Source: CAVONV01 sp963697355 (GTDB taxonomy: Bacteria; Acidobacteriota; Vicinamibacteria; Marinacidobacterales; DATDRI01). From it: 64,000 nucleotides of DNA. The translations under genes were made by a program, and so were the position numbers. Below, one piece after another: positions 9,219-17,867 of the stretch. Under the pieces are notes generated by a model. The model was not told the DNA's origin. It did no database searches and saw only the letters and a list, made by a program, of their open reading frames with translations. Location of the stretch: NCBI GenBank assembly GCA_963697355.1, contig CAVONV010000006.1:62001-126000 (forward strand), in the 5' to 3' direction. Position 1 is the stretch's first letter, and each line of letters starts with the position of its first letter.

Positions 9219-9740
9219 TCAACGACCTTCGGGGCGGCCGTCGTGACACTCGCTGCAGCCTACGAGCTCACCGGTGTGATGGCAAGTGACACAGTACTTC
9301 ATGCCCGGTGATTTTCGATGCATCTTGTGGCACTGGAAACACTCTTCCTCATCTAGGTGGCTTGCGTGCGGATTGTCTTTGAGATGATCGGTGGCTTGAG
9401 CCAGATCCGCATAGTCGCCATGACAAGTCAGGCACTCCTCCTTGGGAACTTTTAATTCGCGGAGTGGCACGAAATAGCTTTCTCGAATTGTCGCCACGAT
9501 CTCGTGCACTAGAACCGACATCGTCTGTGGATGGCACGCCTGACAAGTGACGTCAGAGAGAAAGTGCCTGTGGGCGAGGAGGTCCGGTGTCTCCCACGAA
9601 TGGACATACGGTTCCATGACGTGACACCACCGGCAGTAATCGGGACTTTGACTCACCTTGTGAAGACCTGCCAGGCCCACTCCAGTGATCAGCGCCAAGC
9701 TGAGAGCTAAAAGTGCTCCCAGCTTCAATGCCCGCCTCAT
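9219..9740 (-). CDS. Membrane-anchored hexaheme c-type cytochrome (NapC/NirT or c3-like)
   Basis: A 173-residue protein with one N-terminal membrane anchor (LGALLALSLALITGVGLAGL) and six CxxCH heme sites: CRWCH, CQACH, CLTCH, CFQCH, CVTCH and CSECH. Extra histidines (AHRHF, NPHASH, KMHRK) can serve as distal ligands. The layout matches small NapC/NirT- or tetraheme-c3-like cytochromes that pass electrons from membrane quinol to a periplasmic reductase. It starts 18 bases after the stop of the Tat-exported flavoprotein, so the two form an operon and probably an electron-transfer pair. ATG 9740 is chosen over a TTG at 9746. Heme maturation genes are not in the window. Confidence 0.8.
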   Translation of the reverse strand: MRRALKLGALLALSLALITGVGLAGLHKVSQSPDYCRWCHVMEPYVHSWETPDLLAHRHFLSDVTCQACHPQTMSVLVHEIVATIRESYFVPLRELKVPKEECLTCHGDYADLAQATDHLKDNPHASHLDEEECFQCHKMHRKSPGMKYCVTCHHTGELVGCSECHDGRPEGR

Positions 9741-9758
9741 GAACAAGACAGCCCGGCT

Positions 9759-11345
9759 CTACGCGCGAGTCTCTTCGACGGCACCGCGACCGGCCAGGAT
9801 TCCGGAGACGATGCACTCGGGAAGATTGCAGCCTCCTGGATAGAGAAATCCATAAACCGAACCGAATTCCCCCACCGCATACAGTCTTGGAATGGGCTCA
9901 CCGTAGGGATCGAGCACCTGGCTCTTGGCGTTTCGTCGTGGCCCCCCTTGGGTATTGATGGTGTTCACAACGCATTCGAGGGCGTAAAAAGGCGGTGTAT
10001 CGAGTGGCAACAGCCGCTTGTCGTCCCTTCCGAACTCCTCATCAACGCCCCGGCTACAAAAGCGGTTGTACTTTGCTACGGTTTGCTCCAAACCGTCGGG
10101 ATCGATTTGAGCCGCCTCGGCGAGCTGAGCGATGGTGTCGCCGCGCTGGATCCAGCCCTTTTCGATCTCCTCGCTATTGTCTGCACTCCAGGTATGTAGC
10201 TCGCGCGCCATGGGGTATGTGACGAAGGGCGCCCGACCGGCGGAGCGATGGACCATGATAACGGGCCCTGCTCGTCGGGTCTTTTCGTCGAAGACCATAA
10301 ACCAGGGATGATTGGGCCAGACACCTCGGAGCCGATCGAAGTGAAAAACCTCGAGGTGCTTCTTGGTATGGCCATAGGTCTCACTTTCGTCTCTGAAGCG
10401 TGCCCCCGCCTTGTTCACATTGATCCAGGCGTCGGTGTTCGGCCCGAGCCAGAAGGCGGCCGGCAGCTCGGGGGGTTTGAAACCGGATCGGGACCATTCG
10501 ATACCGTTCATGTGCCAAAGGTCGGCTCCGATATCCAGGACCATCTTGATGCCGTCGCCGGTGTTGTAGGGAGTGCCGCCGACGGCAATGGGCACCGGAG
10601 CCTCTTCGATGTAGGTCGCCATCATTTCGCGGTTCGCTTCGAAACCGCCTAGAGCCATGATGACCGCTTTGGCCGCCTTGATGTTGAGTGGTCCCTCGCC
10701 GCTTTGCGCCGTGACGCCCAATATCTGCCGCGTCGAACCGTCCTGGATCAGTCTTTCGGCCGGCGTATCGAGGAGCACTTCGACGTTGTCGTTCCGCTCC
10801 GTGGTGCTCTCGAGAAAAGCAAACAAGTCTCTTCCCACTCCGGTCCACTCGTCGTCGCGGTCCATGCTCAAACGGCGGTTGAGGGCGTCTGCGCCCGGGA
10901 AGATACCCGCCCATCGATGAGCGCCCTCGGTTACCGTGAATCGCGCTCCGTGACTTGCGAACCACTCCTCCAATCCAGCCCAGACATTGGCAAACACTTT
11001 TGCCGTTTCAGCGTCGACGGTTCCCAGGCTGGTGACTTCCAGGAACTCGGCGATCTTGGCCGCGTCGCTCGGCAGCCGCATGCCACCCGAGCTGACGGCG
11101 GTGTTTCCTCCCGGTTCAGGCGCTTTTTCCAGCACGATGACGCTCGCACCCGCTTCAGCGGCAGTTATCGCTGCGGCGGCACCCGCACCGCCGTAACCTA
11201 CGACCACCACATCTGCTTGTCTGTCCCACTCGACAGGGGTGGAAGCGGGTGAAGCGCATGCTCCCAGGGCCAGCGCGCCTCCGGAGCCGAGAGCACCTCG
11301 GACGAAATCTCTTCGAGTAACTTTGCCGTGTCCTTTCTCGGTCAT
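9759..11345 (-). CDS. Tat-exported FAD flavoprotein, fumarate-reductase-like
   Basis: A 528-residue protein. ATG 11345 has GGGAGG 6 bases upstream. The N-terminus is a Tat signal with twin Arg (KVTRRDFVRGALG), ending near a lipobox-like LALGACASP. Next comes an FAD-binding Rossmann motif (DVVVVGYGGAGAAAAI) and the family's second FAD motif at the C-terminus (YAVGEFGSVYGFLYPGGCN). The middle resembles the flavin subunits of flavocytochrome c fumarate, urocanate and methacrylate reductases. These reduce a double bond using electrons from heme proteins; the hexaheme cytochrome encoded next downstream is the obvious donor. The gene is divergent from a Tat-exported alanine racemase. Which organic acid is reduced is unknown, and 3-ketosteroid-type dehydrogenation is a weaker alternative. 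Confidence 0.8.
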   Translation of the reverse strand: MTEKGHGKVTRRDFVRGALGSGGALALGACASPASTPVEWDRQADVVVVGYGGAGAAAAITAAEAGASVIVLEKAPEPGGNTAVSSGGMRLPSDAAKIAEFLEVTSLGTVDAETAKVFANVWAGLEEWFASHGARFTVTEGAHRWAGIFPGADALNRRLSMDRDDEWTGVGRDLFAFLESTTERNDNVEVLLDTPAERLIQDGSTRQILGVTAQSGEGPLNIKAAKAVIMALGGFEANREMMATYIEEAPVPIAVGGTPYNTGDGIKMVLDIGADLWHMNGIEWSRSGFKPPELPAAFWLGPNTDAWINVNKAGARFRDESETYGHTKKHLEVFHFDRLRGVWPNHPWFMVFDEKTRRAGPVIMVHRSAGRAPFVTYPMARELHTWSADNSEEIEKGWIQRGDTIAQLAEAAQIDPDGLEQTVAKYNRFCSRGVDEEFGRDDKRLLPLDTPPFYALECVVNTINTQGGPRRNAKSQVLDPYGEPIPRLYAVGEFGSVYGFLYPGGCNLPECIVSGILAGRGAVEETRA

Positions 11346-11576
11346 GACAACCTCCCTAATGTTGGATATGAGACGGCGAATAGAACCGATCGAAGCTGCA
11401 TCGCCGGACCCCAATTCCGCCTCATAGATTCCCTCGAGTGGTCGATCCTATGTTGGTCGGCGACACGGAGCAAACGACGGTCAAGGTCGTCGCCCGTTCA
11501 CCCGCCAAGTGATACACTTCCTGCGTTCTCAGGCCGGCCCGGCGATACTCCTTACGAAGCTAAATCGGAGGTCATG

Positions 11577-12776
11577 ATGAAGCTCACCCGCCGCAATGTT
11601 CTCAAATCAGGTCCTGCACTCGCCGCCCTCAGTTGGACGACGCCTTCGTGGGCGGCACCGGCGACCTCGGAGAAGTACTCGTCCTTCGATCCTTGGGTCG
11701 AAGTCCACGAAGCCAACGTGCGGCACAACGTGAGTGAGATTTCCCGCCGCGTTTCCGGTAGGCCGATCATGGCCGTCATCAAGAACAATGGATACGGCGC
11801 CGGAATCGTCAATATTGCTCGAATCTTAGAGCCCTTGTCCGAAGTGGCCGGCTTGGCGGTCGTTAAGCTGGCCGAAGCCATGATCTTGAGAGACGGCGGC
11901 ATACGAAAACCCATTCTTCTCATGGGACCTTTCGATGAGAAGAATCTCGAAGACGCCGTGGCTCGCGACATTACTCCCATGATCTACCTCCCGCTCGGAG
12001 ACGCCTTGGACCGGATCGCTGCTAAGCATCAGAAGAAGATCCCCATCCACGTTTGTGTCGACACGGGAATCGGCAGAGTGGGAGTTCCTTACTTCGAGGC
12101 CGAAGCGCTCATCCGCGATTTAGCAGGACGTCCCGCCATTGAAGTGGAAGGCACGATGATGACCTTCACGGAGGACCCGGAGTTCGATAAGGAACAGCTC
12201 CGCCGTTTCGATGCGCTTTGCGCCACACTCGAGGGAGAGGGGATACGCCCGGGATTGAAGCACGCGACGTCGAGCTACGGACTCTTCCGGAATCCCGGTT
12301 CGTTCATGGATATGGTTCGGCCCGGTATGGCGATCTTCGGTGTCTACTCGGAGCCTGACTTTCGAAAGGCCGCTGTCATCGACCTTCGTCCCGCCCTCGG
12401 TCTCAAGGCCAAAGTGATTTACGTCAAGCAGCTCCGCAAAGGCGACGGCGCCGGTTACAACCGTGCCTACGTCGCGGAGAGCCCCGTTTGGGTGGCCACG
12501 ATCCCCGTCGGACATACGGACGGCTGGCCTCGTGCGGCTGCTAAGGGGGCAAAGGTGCGTATCGGCGGCCAGATGTATCCCGTCATCGCGACGGTTTCAG
12601 CGAGTCATTCCATTGTCGAGATCGGAGCGGAGTCTCGCGTCTCCATGGGTGATGAGGTGACCGTTTTCGACTGGGAGGAAGGCTCGCGACCGGAAGACGT
12701 GTCGGAATCCTGCAAGAGCTCGGTCTATGACCTCACAATGCATCTGAATCCATTACTGCCGAGACGAATGGTCTAG
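11577..12776 (+). CDS. Tat-exported alanine racemase family protein
   Basis: A 399-residue PLP enzyme of fold III. The pyridoxal lysine is K69 in MAVIKNNGYGAG, matching the VKANAYGHG block of alanine racemases. Other family landmarks are HVCVDTGIGRVG, RPGMAIFGVYSEP and VATIPVGHTDGW. Two ATGs stand at 11574 and 11577 behind GGAGG; the second has the better spacing. The N-terminus is a Tat signal (KLTRRNVLKSGPALAAL, cleavage near WAAPA), so the enzyme acts in the periplasm, folded with its cofactor. Periplasmic racemases of this family often have broad amino-acid range and feed non-canonical D-amino acids into the wall or medium; that role is inferred here. It is divergent from the flavoprotein gene, with a 230-base gap. 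Confidence 0.8.
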   Translation: MKLTRRNVLKSGPALAALSWTTPSWAAPATSEKYSSFDPWVEVHEANVRHNVSEISRRVSGRPIMAVIKNNGYGAGIVNIARILEPLSEVAGLAVVKLAEAMILRDGGIRKPILLMGPFDEKNLEDAVARDITPMIYLPLGDALDRIAAKHQKKIPIHVCVDTGIGRVGVPYFEAEALIRDLAGRPAIEVEGTMMTFTEDPEFDKEQLRRFDALCATLEGEGIRPGLKHATSSYGLFRNPGSFMDMVRPGMAIFGVYSEPDFRKAAVIDLRPALGLKAKVIYVKQLRKGDGAGYNRAYVAESPVWVATIPVGHTDGWPRAAAKGAKVRIGGQMYPVIATVSASHSIVEIGAESRVSMGDEVTVFDWEEGSRPEDVSESCKSSVYDLTMHLNPLLPRRMV

Positions 12777-12861
12777 GAGCGATTTCAACCATCACGTGGA
12801 TGTAGATATGACAGTGAAGCGTCTTCATGGATCAACGCGAGGCGATGGCGCGGCGCGGGCC

Positions 12862-12948
12862 TTGTCTGCCCGCCTTCGCAGCGATGATTGCATGGAAGCT
12901 TCGGCGGGTCCGCTGTCTTTTCCGCCGTAGCCTTGGCGAAGGCGGACG
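12862..12948. repeat. Dispersed GC-rich palindromic repeat (CGCCTTCG / CGAAGGCGG family)
   Basis: The stretch contains CCCGCCTTCGCAG, then CTTCGGCGGGTCCGC, then CCGCCGTAGCCTTGGCG and GAAGGCGGACG. These pieces form nested inverted repeats. The same vocabulary (CCGCCTTCG, GGCTACGGCG, GGCGGACTT) recurs at 62045-62217. It lies between the racemase and peptidase genes and codes for nothing recognisable. It looks like a REP/mobile palindromic element. Confidence 0.6.
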
Positions 12949-13021
12949 CGACTGCTCGACTGCCAAAGGCCGGGTGCCGTCGAGATATCAAGGCGCCCGT
13001 TGGATGTTAGGAGGGAGCTCA

Positions 13022-14857
13022 ATGAAGAAACGAACGACTCTGTTGTTGTCCGCCCTTTTCATTTTTGTGGCTGTCGCCCCGACGTGGGGTCAGCTCTCCT
13101 ACAACTCGGACAAGTACCATTCTTTCGAGGAGATGACGGCGTTTCTCCGCGAGGCGGCGGAGAAGTACCCCGACTTGACGAAGCTCTATTCGATCGGCAA
13201 GAGCTTTGAAGGTCGCGAGCTCTGGATGCTCGAAGTCACCAACAAGAAAAGCGGAGACCCGGGAGAGAAACCGGCTCTCTATATCAACGGCAGTATCGAT
13301 TCGAGTGAAGTGGTGACGACGGAAGGCGTTCTCTTCACGATCCAGAAGCTACTCGAGGGGTACGGCCAGGACCCCACGATTACCGAGACGCTCGATCGCC
13401 TCTTGATTTACTTCGTGCCGCGTCTCATGCCCGACAATGCCGAGCGTTACATCACGACACCGCACAATGCCCGTAGCTTGAGTGCCGAGCCGGGGGATGC
13501 CGATGGAGACGGCAAGAGCGATGAAGATCCGGACAACGATGTCGACGGTGATGGACACATCGTGCGGATGCGAGTGAAGGACCCCACAGGGGAATGGAGA
13601 ATCTCGAACAAGGATCCGCGCATCATGGTGCGCCGTCGTGCCGGTGAGCTAGAAGGGACGTTCTATCGTGTCATGTCGGAAGGCTTGGATGACGACAAGG
13701 ACGGCAAGTACAACGAGGATGGCCAGGGTGGGGTCGATCCGAACAGGAACTATCCCGGCAACTGGATGCCCGAGTCCATCCAAAGAGGTGCAGGCCCCTA
13801 TCCCATGTACGTGCAGGAAGTCCGAAAGGAGGTGGAGTTTATCGAGACCCATCGAAATATCGCGGGCTATATCAATCATCACTCTTCAGGTGGCGTGGTC
13901 CTTCGCCCGTCCACCGCTCATAGCGACGCCAAGATTCCTTCCAAAGATTTGGAGAAGCTCAAAGTCATTGCGGCAATGATTCTCGACGAGACCGGCTACT
14001 GGCTGGCGACGTCTGTTTACGACTGGCGCGTACCGCCGGGTAAGCCCGATACGAAACCCGGCCAGACTTGGCGAAAGCCCGACGGCTCATTGGGTGGTGA
14101 TCCACGCGGGCCTTCGGACGAGGAGGGTGGGCGACATGCGGCGGCGATTCTGAAAGAGGCCGTCAACCCCATGGGGGATGGAGGCCATCCTTCGGCCTAT
14201 CATGCCTACGGTGGAACTATCGAGTTCACCTACGAAGCCCTGGGTATCATCTCCTACGCTTCCGAGCAGTGGCGCTGCGCCTTCGACAACGACCTCGATG
14301 AGGATGGGAAGATCAGCGAGTTCGAGCGCCTCGATTGGAACGACAAGCACTTTGGGGGCGAGCTTTTCATCAACTGGACACCGTTTGAGCATCCCCAGCT
14401 CGGTGAGGTCGAGATCGGTGGCTGGAAGAAGTTCACCACGAGCAGTCCTCCGCCGGGGAAGTATCTAGAAGAAGAATCGGAGCGACAGTACAAGTTCAAC
14501 ATGGTGATGGCCAAGGTGATGCCGCGAATCGACGTGAAGGACGTCACAGCAGAGCCTCTCGGTGACGGTATCTACAAGGTGATTGCTGAAGTCGAGAATC
14601 TCGGTTACATCCCGACATCGACTGAAGCGGCCGTTAAGCTGAAGCGTGCGGAGCCCGTCAAGGCGATGATCGCGGGAAGCGGTGTCGAAGTGCTCGGTTC
14701 CGAGTCCGAGATTTCGCTGGGCCATCTGGACGGGCGGCCCTCGAAGCCGGCAAAAGCAACGTGGATGATCCGTGCGAAGGCTCCCTTCCAGGTGACCGTG
14801 AGCGCTTCCGCGCCTACGGCGGGTCGAGACGCGATGTCCGTCAAAGTGGAGAACTAA
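13022..14857 (+). CDS. Exported M14-family (carboxypeptidase A-like) peptidase with altered first zinc ligand
   Basis: A 611-residue protein; ATG 13022 follows AGGAGG. A signal peptide (MKKRTTLLLSALFIF, cleavage after TWG) directs export. The fold follows M14: SIGKSFEGRELW, then the first metal region at residues 89-96, substrate-binding VDPNRNYPGNW (about 239), the later zinc His in INHHSSGG (286-287) and the catalytic Glu in IEFTYEAL (E405). Two Asp-rich, calcium-type inserts occur (DADGDGKSDEDP at about 159 and DDDKDGKYNEDG at about 223), typical of this branch. Oddly, the usual HxxE zinc motif reads DSSE, so the His is Asp93. The last 100 residues look like a beta domain (VTAEPLGDGIYKVIAEVENLG). 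Activity is therefore uncertain. Confidence 0.8.
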   Translation: MKKRTTLLLSALFIFVAVAPTWGQLSYNSDKYHSFEEMTAFLREAAEKYPDLTKLYSIGKSFEGRELWMLEVTNKKSGDPGEKPALYINGSIDSSEVVTTEGVLFTIQKLLEGYGQDPTITETLDRLLIYFVPRLMPDNAERYITTPHNARSLSAEPGDADGDGKSDEDPDNDVDGDGHIVRMRVKDPTGEWRISNKDPRIMVRRRAGELEGTFYRVMSEGLDDDKDGKYNEDGQGGVDPNRNYPGNWMPESIQRGAGPYPMYVQEVRKEVEFIETHRNIAGYINHHSSGGVVLRPSTAHSDAKIPSKDLEKLKVIAAMILDETGYWLATSVYDWRVPPGKPDTKPGQTWRKPDGSLGGDPRGPSDEEGGRHAAAILKEAVNPMGDGGHPSAYHAYGGTIEFTYEALGIISYASEQWRCAFDNDLDEDGKISEFERLDWNDKHFGGELFINWTPFEHPQLGEVEIGGWKKFTTSSPPPGKYLEEESERQYKFNMVMAKVMPRIDVKDVTAEPLGDGIYKVIAEVENLGYIPTSTEAAVKLKRAEPVKAMIAGSGVEVLGSESEISLGHLDGRPSKPAKATWMIRAKAPFQVTVSASAPTAGRDAMSVKVEN

Positions 14858-14872
14858 GGCCCGCGGCTATTA

Positions 14873-14899
14873 TGTACATTGTTGTACGATAGTGTACAA
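14873..14899. promoter_or_regulatory. TGTACA-type operator of the Phd-PIN module
   Basis: TGTACA occurs at 14873-14878 and 14893-14898, and TTGTAC (14882-14887) with GTACAA (14894-14899) forms a 6-bp inverted repeat around GATAGT. The site is 19 bases before the antitoxin ATG. Phd/YefM antitoxins are known to bind palindromes with a TGTACA core, so autoregulation here is well supported by analogy. Confidence 0.65.
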
Positions 14900-14917
14900 T
14901 ATGGGTGAGGTCGAAGG

Positions 14918-15172
14918 ATGAAAGTATCCATCAGTGATGCCCGGCGCCGACTCCCCGAGCTCGTACGTAAGGTGCGCAAGGAGGGTGGGGCGGGCGTCTT
15001 GATAACGGTACATGATCAGGTCGTGGCGGAGCTCCGAGCCGCGTCTCCTGAGCCTGAGCCCGGCGCTGCTGCCTCGAAGCTTCAGAAATTGATGAAAAAA
15101 ATTCCAAAACAGCGCGGCCGAACAAAAGACATATCGTCTCGCGTCAAAGAACACCTCTATGTGGACAAATAA
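14918..15172 (+). CDS. Phd/YefM-type antitoxin
   Basis: An 84-residue protein starting MKVSISDARRRLPELVRKV, the classic Phd/YefM opening, followed by VLITVHDQVVAELRAA, which forms the DNA-binding dimer core. The basic C-terminal tail (QKLMKKIPKQRGRTKDISSR) would wrap and block the toxin. GTGAGG lies 7 bases before ATG 14918 and the TGTACA operator lies upstream. The PIN gene follows within 6 bases, making a two-gene autoregulated module. Both genes are intact, unlike the RHH-PIN pair at 0.4-1 kb. Confidence 0.8.
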   Translation: MKVSISDARRRLPELVRKVRKEGGAGVLITVHDQVVAELRAASPEPEPGAAASKLQKLMKKIPKQRGRTKDISSRVKEHLYVDK

Positions 15173-15178
15173 GAGGTG

Positions 15179-15601
15179 ATGGAATCGACTCTGCCGCCGA
15201 GAGTTTTCTGCGATACGTCGTTTTTCTATGCCTGTTTGGATGCTTCGGATTCGAACCATGAGAAAGCCGGCAACCTCATCGAAAGGGCGGTCGCTTCAGC
15301 TACCGCTTTCCACTGCACTTGGGACATCATTAGTGAGACGGTAACGTTGCTCCGCTATAGAAACAGCTACGCATCGGCGATGGCTTTTCTGAAAGAGGTC
15401 AAGCCGGCACTACAGATATTGGACTATGGCGACGGCGTGCGCTCCGAGGCCGAGAAAGTATTCGAGCTATATGGGCGCGATCATCGTTTGTCCTTCTGCG
15501 ATGCAGTTTCCTTTGTTGTTGTATCGACGCTTTTAGAGCACATGCCTTGCCTGTCCTTCGATAGAGATTTCAAGGAGCTAGGGCTCACCGTGCTCACATG
15601 A
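15179..15601 (+). CDS. PIN-domain (VapC-like) toxin
   Basis: A 140-residue PIN protein. It shows the first Asp in VFCDTSFFYA, the conserved Glu in DIISETVTLLR, and the distal acidic pair in HRLSFCDAVSFVVV and LSFDRDFKELGL. All four residues of the Mg-dependent ribonuclease site are present, so the toxin should be active. Start: ATG 15179 or the GTG one codon earlier; the antitoxin stop is only 6 bases upstream, so translation is coupled. PIN toxins usually cut tRNA or rRNA. A 34-codon frame overlaps its stop in ATGA and is followed by a GHKL ATPase gene, so the transcript may extend through 17.6 kb. Confidence 0.8.
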   Translation: MESTLPPRVFCDTSFFYACLDASDSNHEKAGNLIERAVASATAFHCTWDIISETVTLLRYRNSYASAMAFLKEVKPALQILDYGDGVRSEAEKVFELYGRDHRLSFCDAVSFVVVSTLLEHMPCLSFDRDFKELGLTVLT

Positions 15602-15702
15602 CCCGGAAAGTGACAGTAAATCGGGCAGAAAAAGAAATGTTAGTCGAAGAATCGGCTGCTGCTGTCAACACCATAGCCGAATTATCAAGGTGGCTGTGGT
15701 AG
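15598..15702 (+). CDS. Possible 34-residue small protein coupled to the PIN toxin
   Basis: ATG 15598 overlaps the toxin stop as ATGA and opens a 34-codon frame (MTRKVTVNRAEKEML and on, ending SRWLW). It is charged at the start, with an Ala/Val helix and a Trp-rich tail. I know no family for it. The four-base overlap and the 9-base gap to the next gene are the only support, so it may be chance. Confidence 0.3.
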   Translation: MTRKVTVNRAEKEMLVEESAAAVNTIAELSRWLW

Positions 15703-15711
15703 GTCGTTGGC

Positions 15712-17652
15712 GTGCCTGATTCGACCACACCACGAAATCGCCCGCGTCGTTCGCGCCGCAAAGGCTCGGAACAAGGCGAAAAGGGACGTCTTCGGGTCCA
15801 TGATCCTTTTGAGCTCATCCGATGGTTGGCTCTGAGCCAGCCCGATCCCCGCAAGGCGTTGGCAGAGTTAGTCCAGAACAGCTTGGATGCGGGCGCCCAT
15901 CGTATCCACATCACTCGCCTTCGCGAGAACCGTCTACCGTGCCTCAAGATCTTGGATGACGGGGAGGGGGTGATTCCGGAGCTGGATCGACCCGACGCGC
16001 TGCGCTATATCGCTACGCACATAGGCCACAGTCGAAAACGCGCGCTTTCGCCGCAGGAACGTTTGGAGCTGATGACCCAAGGTCAGTATGGGATCGGTCT
16101 TCTGGGTTTCTGGAGCCTTGGGGATATGCTCGAGATGCGCACGTCAGTGCCGGGGCACAAGCCACATCGTCTGGTTCTCCACCGTGACCGACCGGACTAT
16201 CTCATCGAGCCGCTCCCCGGTCGATTGGCTCTCGACGAACGGTGGACGGAAATCGTCGTAGCAGGACTTCGTCGTGAAGCTCAGAGTTCCCTAGTCGCCC
16301 GCCGAGCATCCGACTTTCTAGCTTCGGAGTTGCGCGGTCAACTGCTGGCGCGGGACGTCGATTTGGTCGTGGAGGATCGCATGGCGCGTGGGCGGTCACC
16401 CAAGTTCGTTGCGGTGAGACCGCCGCTTTTCTTGGGGGAACGTCTGGATGGTGTCGGTCCCGTCGAGATCCCCGGCTATCCTCCCATCCGGGTAGAGATC
16501 TACCTCACTGGGGAGGACCCCAATAGCGAGGAAAAACACGGCATTAGCCTTTATGCCGCCGGTACGTTGGTCGCTGAACGTTTCGAGGAGCTTGCTGCAT
16601 TGGGGCTGGATCGTCCTCCCTGGACAGATCGTCGGCTGACCGGATTGGTCGATTTCCCGGGACTCCGCGTGGCACCGGGAAGTCGTCGAGGCGTCGTTCC
16701 CGATGAGGCAGCCGGAGCTTTTTCCGACGCACTGCTCACGGTCGAGCCGGGGCTCAATGAGTTGCTCGAAGCGCGCGAACGGGAACGAGCCGAGAAATTG
16801 GATCGCAGCTTGATCCGAGACCTCCAGCGAGCCTTTCGAGACTTCTATCGTCAGCGTCCGCGATACACGATGTTGCCTGCGCAGACCCGGCGTGTTGCTG
16901 CTGGCGGTCCAGGCCGCCTGGAGGAAGACACGGACCAGGCAGCGGGGCCGAGCCCGACGACTTCCGATGAATCGTCGTCCACCGACCGCTCTCCTCCAAT
17001 GGCTGAGCTTTTTCCACCGGGTCCCCTAGCGAGTGTTCGTATCGTACCCAACCCGGTTCGTGTGGAGTGTCGAGGCTCCAAACCGGTGCGAGCGGAGGCT
17101 ATGACGGTCGACGGACGCGTCATCCGTGCGGCTGCCATGGAAATGGAATTCAAGTGGGAGCTGTGGGGTCGGATCGGGGCGCTCTCTCAGATTCAAGGGA
17201 AAACGGAGCAGATTCTGTTCACCGCTGCGGGTGAGCCCACCGAAGGGATCATCTCCGTTCTGGTGACATCGGGTGAACACCAAGCGTCGGCGGTCGCTCC
17301 GGTCGAGATCGTGACGTCACTTCCTGCTGGACCTTCAGATGAAGGCATTCCCGAGCCTGAGTTATTGGACCAACCCGGAGCACCCTGGCGCTCCCGCATC
17401 TCTGACGGACGTTGGCAAGTGAACACCGCTCATCCCGACTACAAAGCAAACGCCAAACGCCCTGCTCTCAAGCTTCGGTATCTCGTCCTGCTGTTCGCGA
17501 AAGAAGTCGTGCTGCGGAGCAGCCAGGATCCGCGCCTCGATGGTCCGCTCGAGTCGGTTGTAGAAATCGCCGCCTTCGCCGACCGCAAACTCACGGAACG
17601 GCAGTCTCGCCGCGGCCGGCGTTCCCGACGCAAAGATGAAGAGAAGGCCTAG
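15712..17652 (+). CDS. GHKL (Hsp90-like) ATPase of unknown role
   Basis: A 646-residue soluble protein starting at GTG 15712. The first 200 residues form a Bergerat-fold ATPase: N box ALAELVQNSLDAGA (about residue 45), G1 box LKILDDGEGV and G2 box GQYGIGLLGFWSLG (about 124). This arrangement is nearer to Hsp90/MutL/MORC proteins than to histidine kinases, and no His-phosphorylation or sensor domain is present. A linker rich in Ser/Thr/Pro (about 405-430) leads to a beta-rich region and a conserved-looking end (KLRYLVLLFAKEVVL). It lies 9 bases after a 34-codon frame that is coupled to the PIN toxin, so all may form one transcript. Function is unknown; a conformational switch in stress or defence is only a guess. 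Confidence 0.65.
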   Translation: MPDSTTPRNRPRRSRRKGSEQGEKGRLRVHDPFELIRWLALSQPDPRKALAELVQNSLDAGAHRIHITRLRENRLPCLKILDDGEGVIPELDRPDALRYIATHIGHSRKRALSPQERLELMTQGQYGIGLLGFWSLGDMLEMRTSVPGHKPHRLVLHRDRPDYLIEPLPGRLALDERWTEIVVAGLRREAQSSLVARRASDFLASELRGQLLARDVDLVVEDRMARGRSPKFVAVRPPLFLGERLDGVGPVEIPGYPPIRVEIYLTGEDPNSEEKHGISLYAAGTLVAERFEELAALGLDRPPWTDRRLTGLVDFPGLRVAPGSRRGVVPDEAAGAFSDALLTVEPGLNELLEARERERAEKLDRSLIRDLQRAFRDFYRQRPRYTMLPAQTRRVAAGGPGRLEEDTDQAAGPSPTTSDESSSTDRSPPMAELFPPGPLASVRIVPNPVRVECRGSKPVRAEAMTVDGRVIRAAAMEMEFKWELWGRIGALSQIQGKTEQILFTAAGEPTEGIISVLVTSGEHQASAVAPVEIVTSLPAGPSDEGIPEPELLDQPGAPWRSRISDGRWQVNTAHPDYKANAKRPALKLRYLVLLFAKEVVLRSSQDPRLDGPLESVVEIAAFADRKLTERQSRRGRRSRRKDEEKA

Positions 17653-17689
17653 AAGCTTATCTCACCACAGATTGCCGACGGAAGCAGAT

Positions 17690-17867
17690 CACTCAGGAAT
17701 GACTTCAATCGTGAAATCAGTTCAGTTGGTGTAGAAGGACACCGAACAGGAGAAATCAGCTCGGACAACCCCAACACCTGTGTCGCGTAAACAAACATCG
17801 ACGAAGCGTAGCGGACAAAGAGTCGACGGTGCTCTACCTCGCCGATGTGCGCGACAAGGTCGGATTC
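17690..17867 (-). pseudogene. Fragment of a DUF222/HNH endonuclease gene
   Basis: The minus strand encodes VESDLVAHIGEVEHRRLFVR, then YASSMFVYATQVLGLSE. This closely parallels AELIAHLAEVDARRLYVPYA and SSLFSYATNVLHMSE of the HNH protein at 22.1 kb. Only this N-terminal block and a short tail (TELISRLKSFLSDLL) survive; the HNH part is missing. It is therefore a relic of a second copy of that family, inserted or left between the GHKL and DUF885 genes. Confidence 0.6.
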
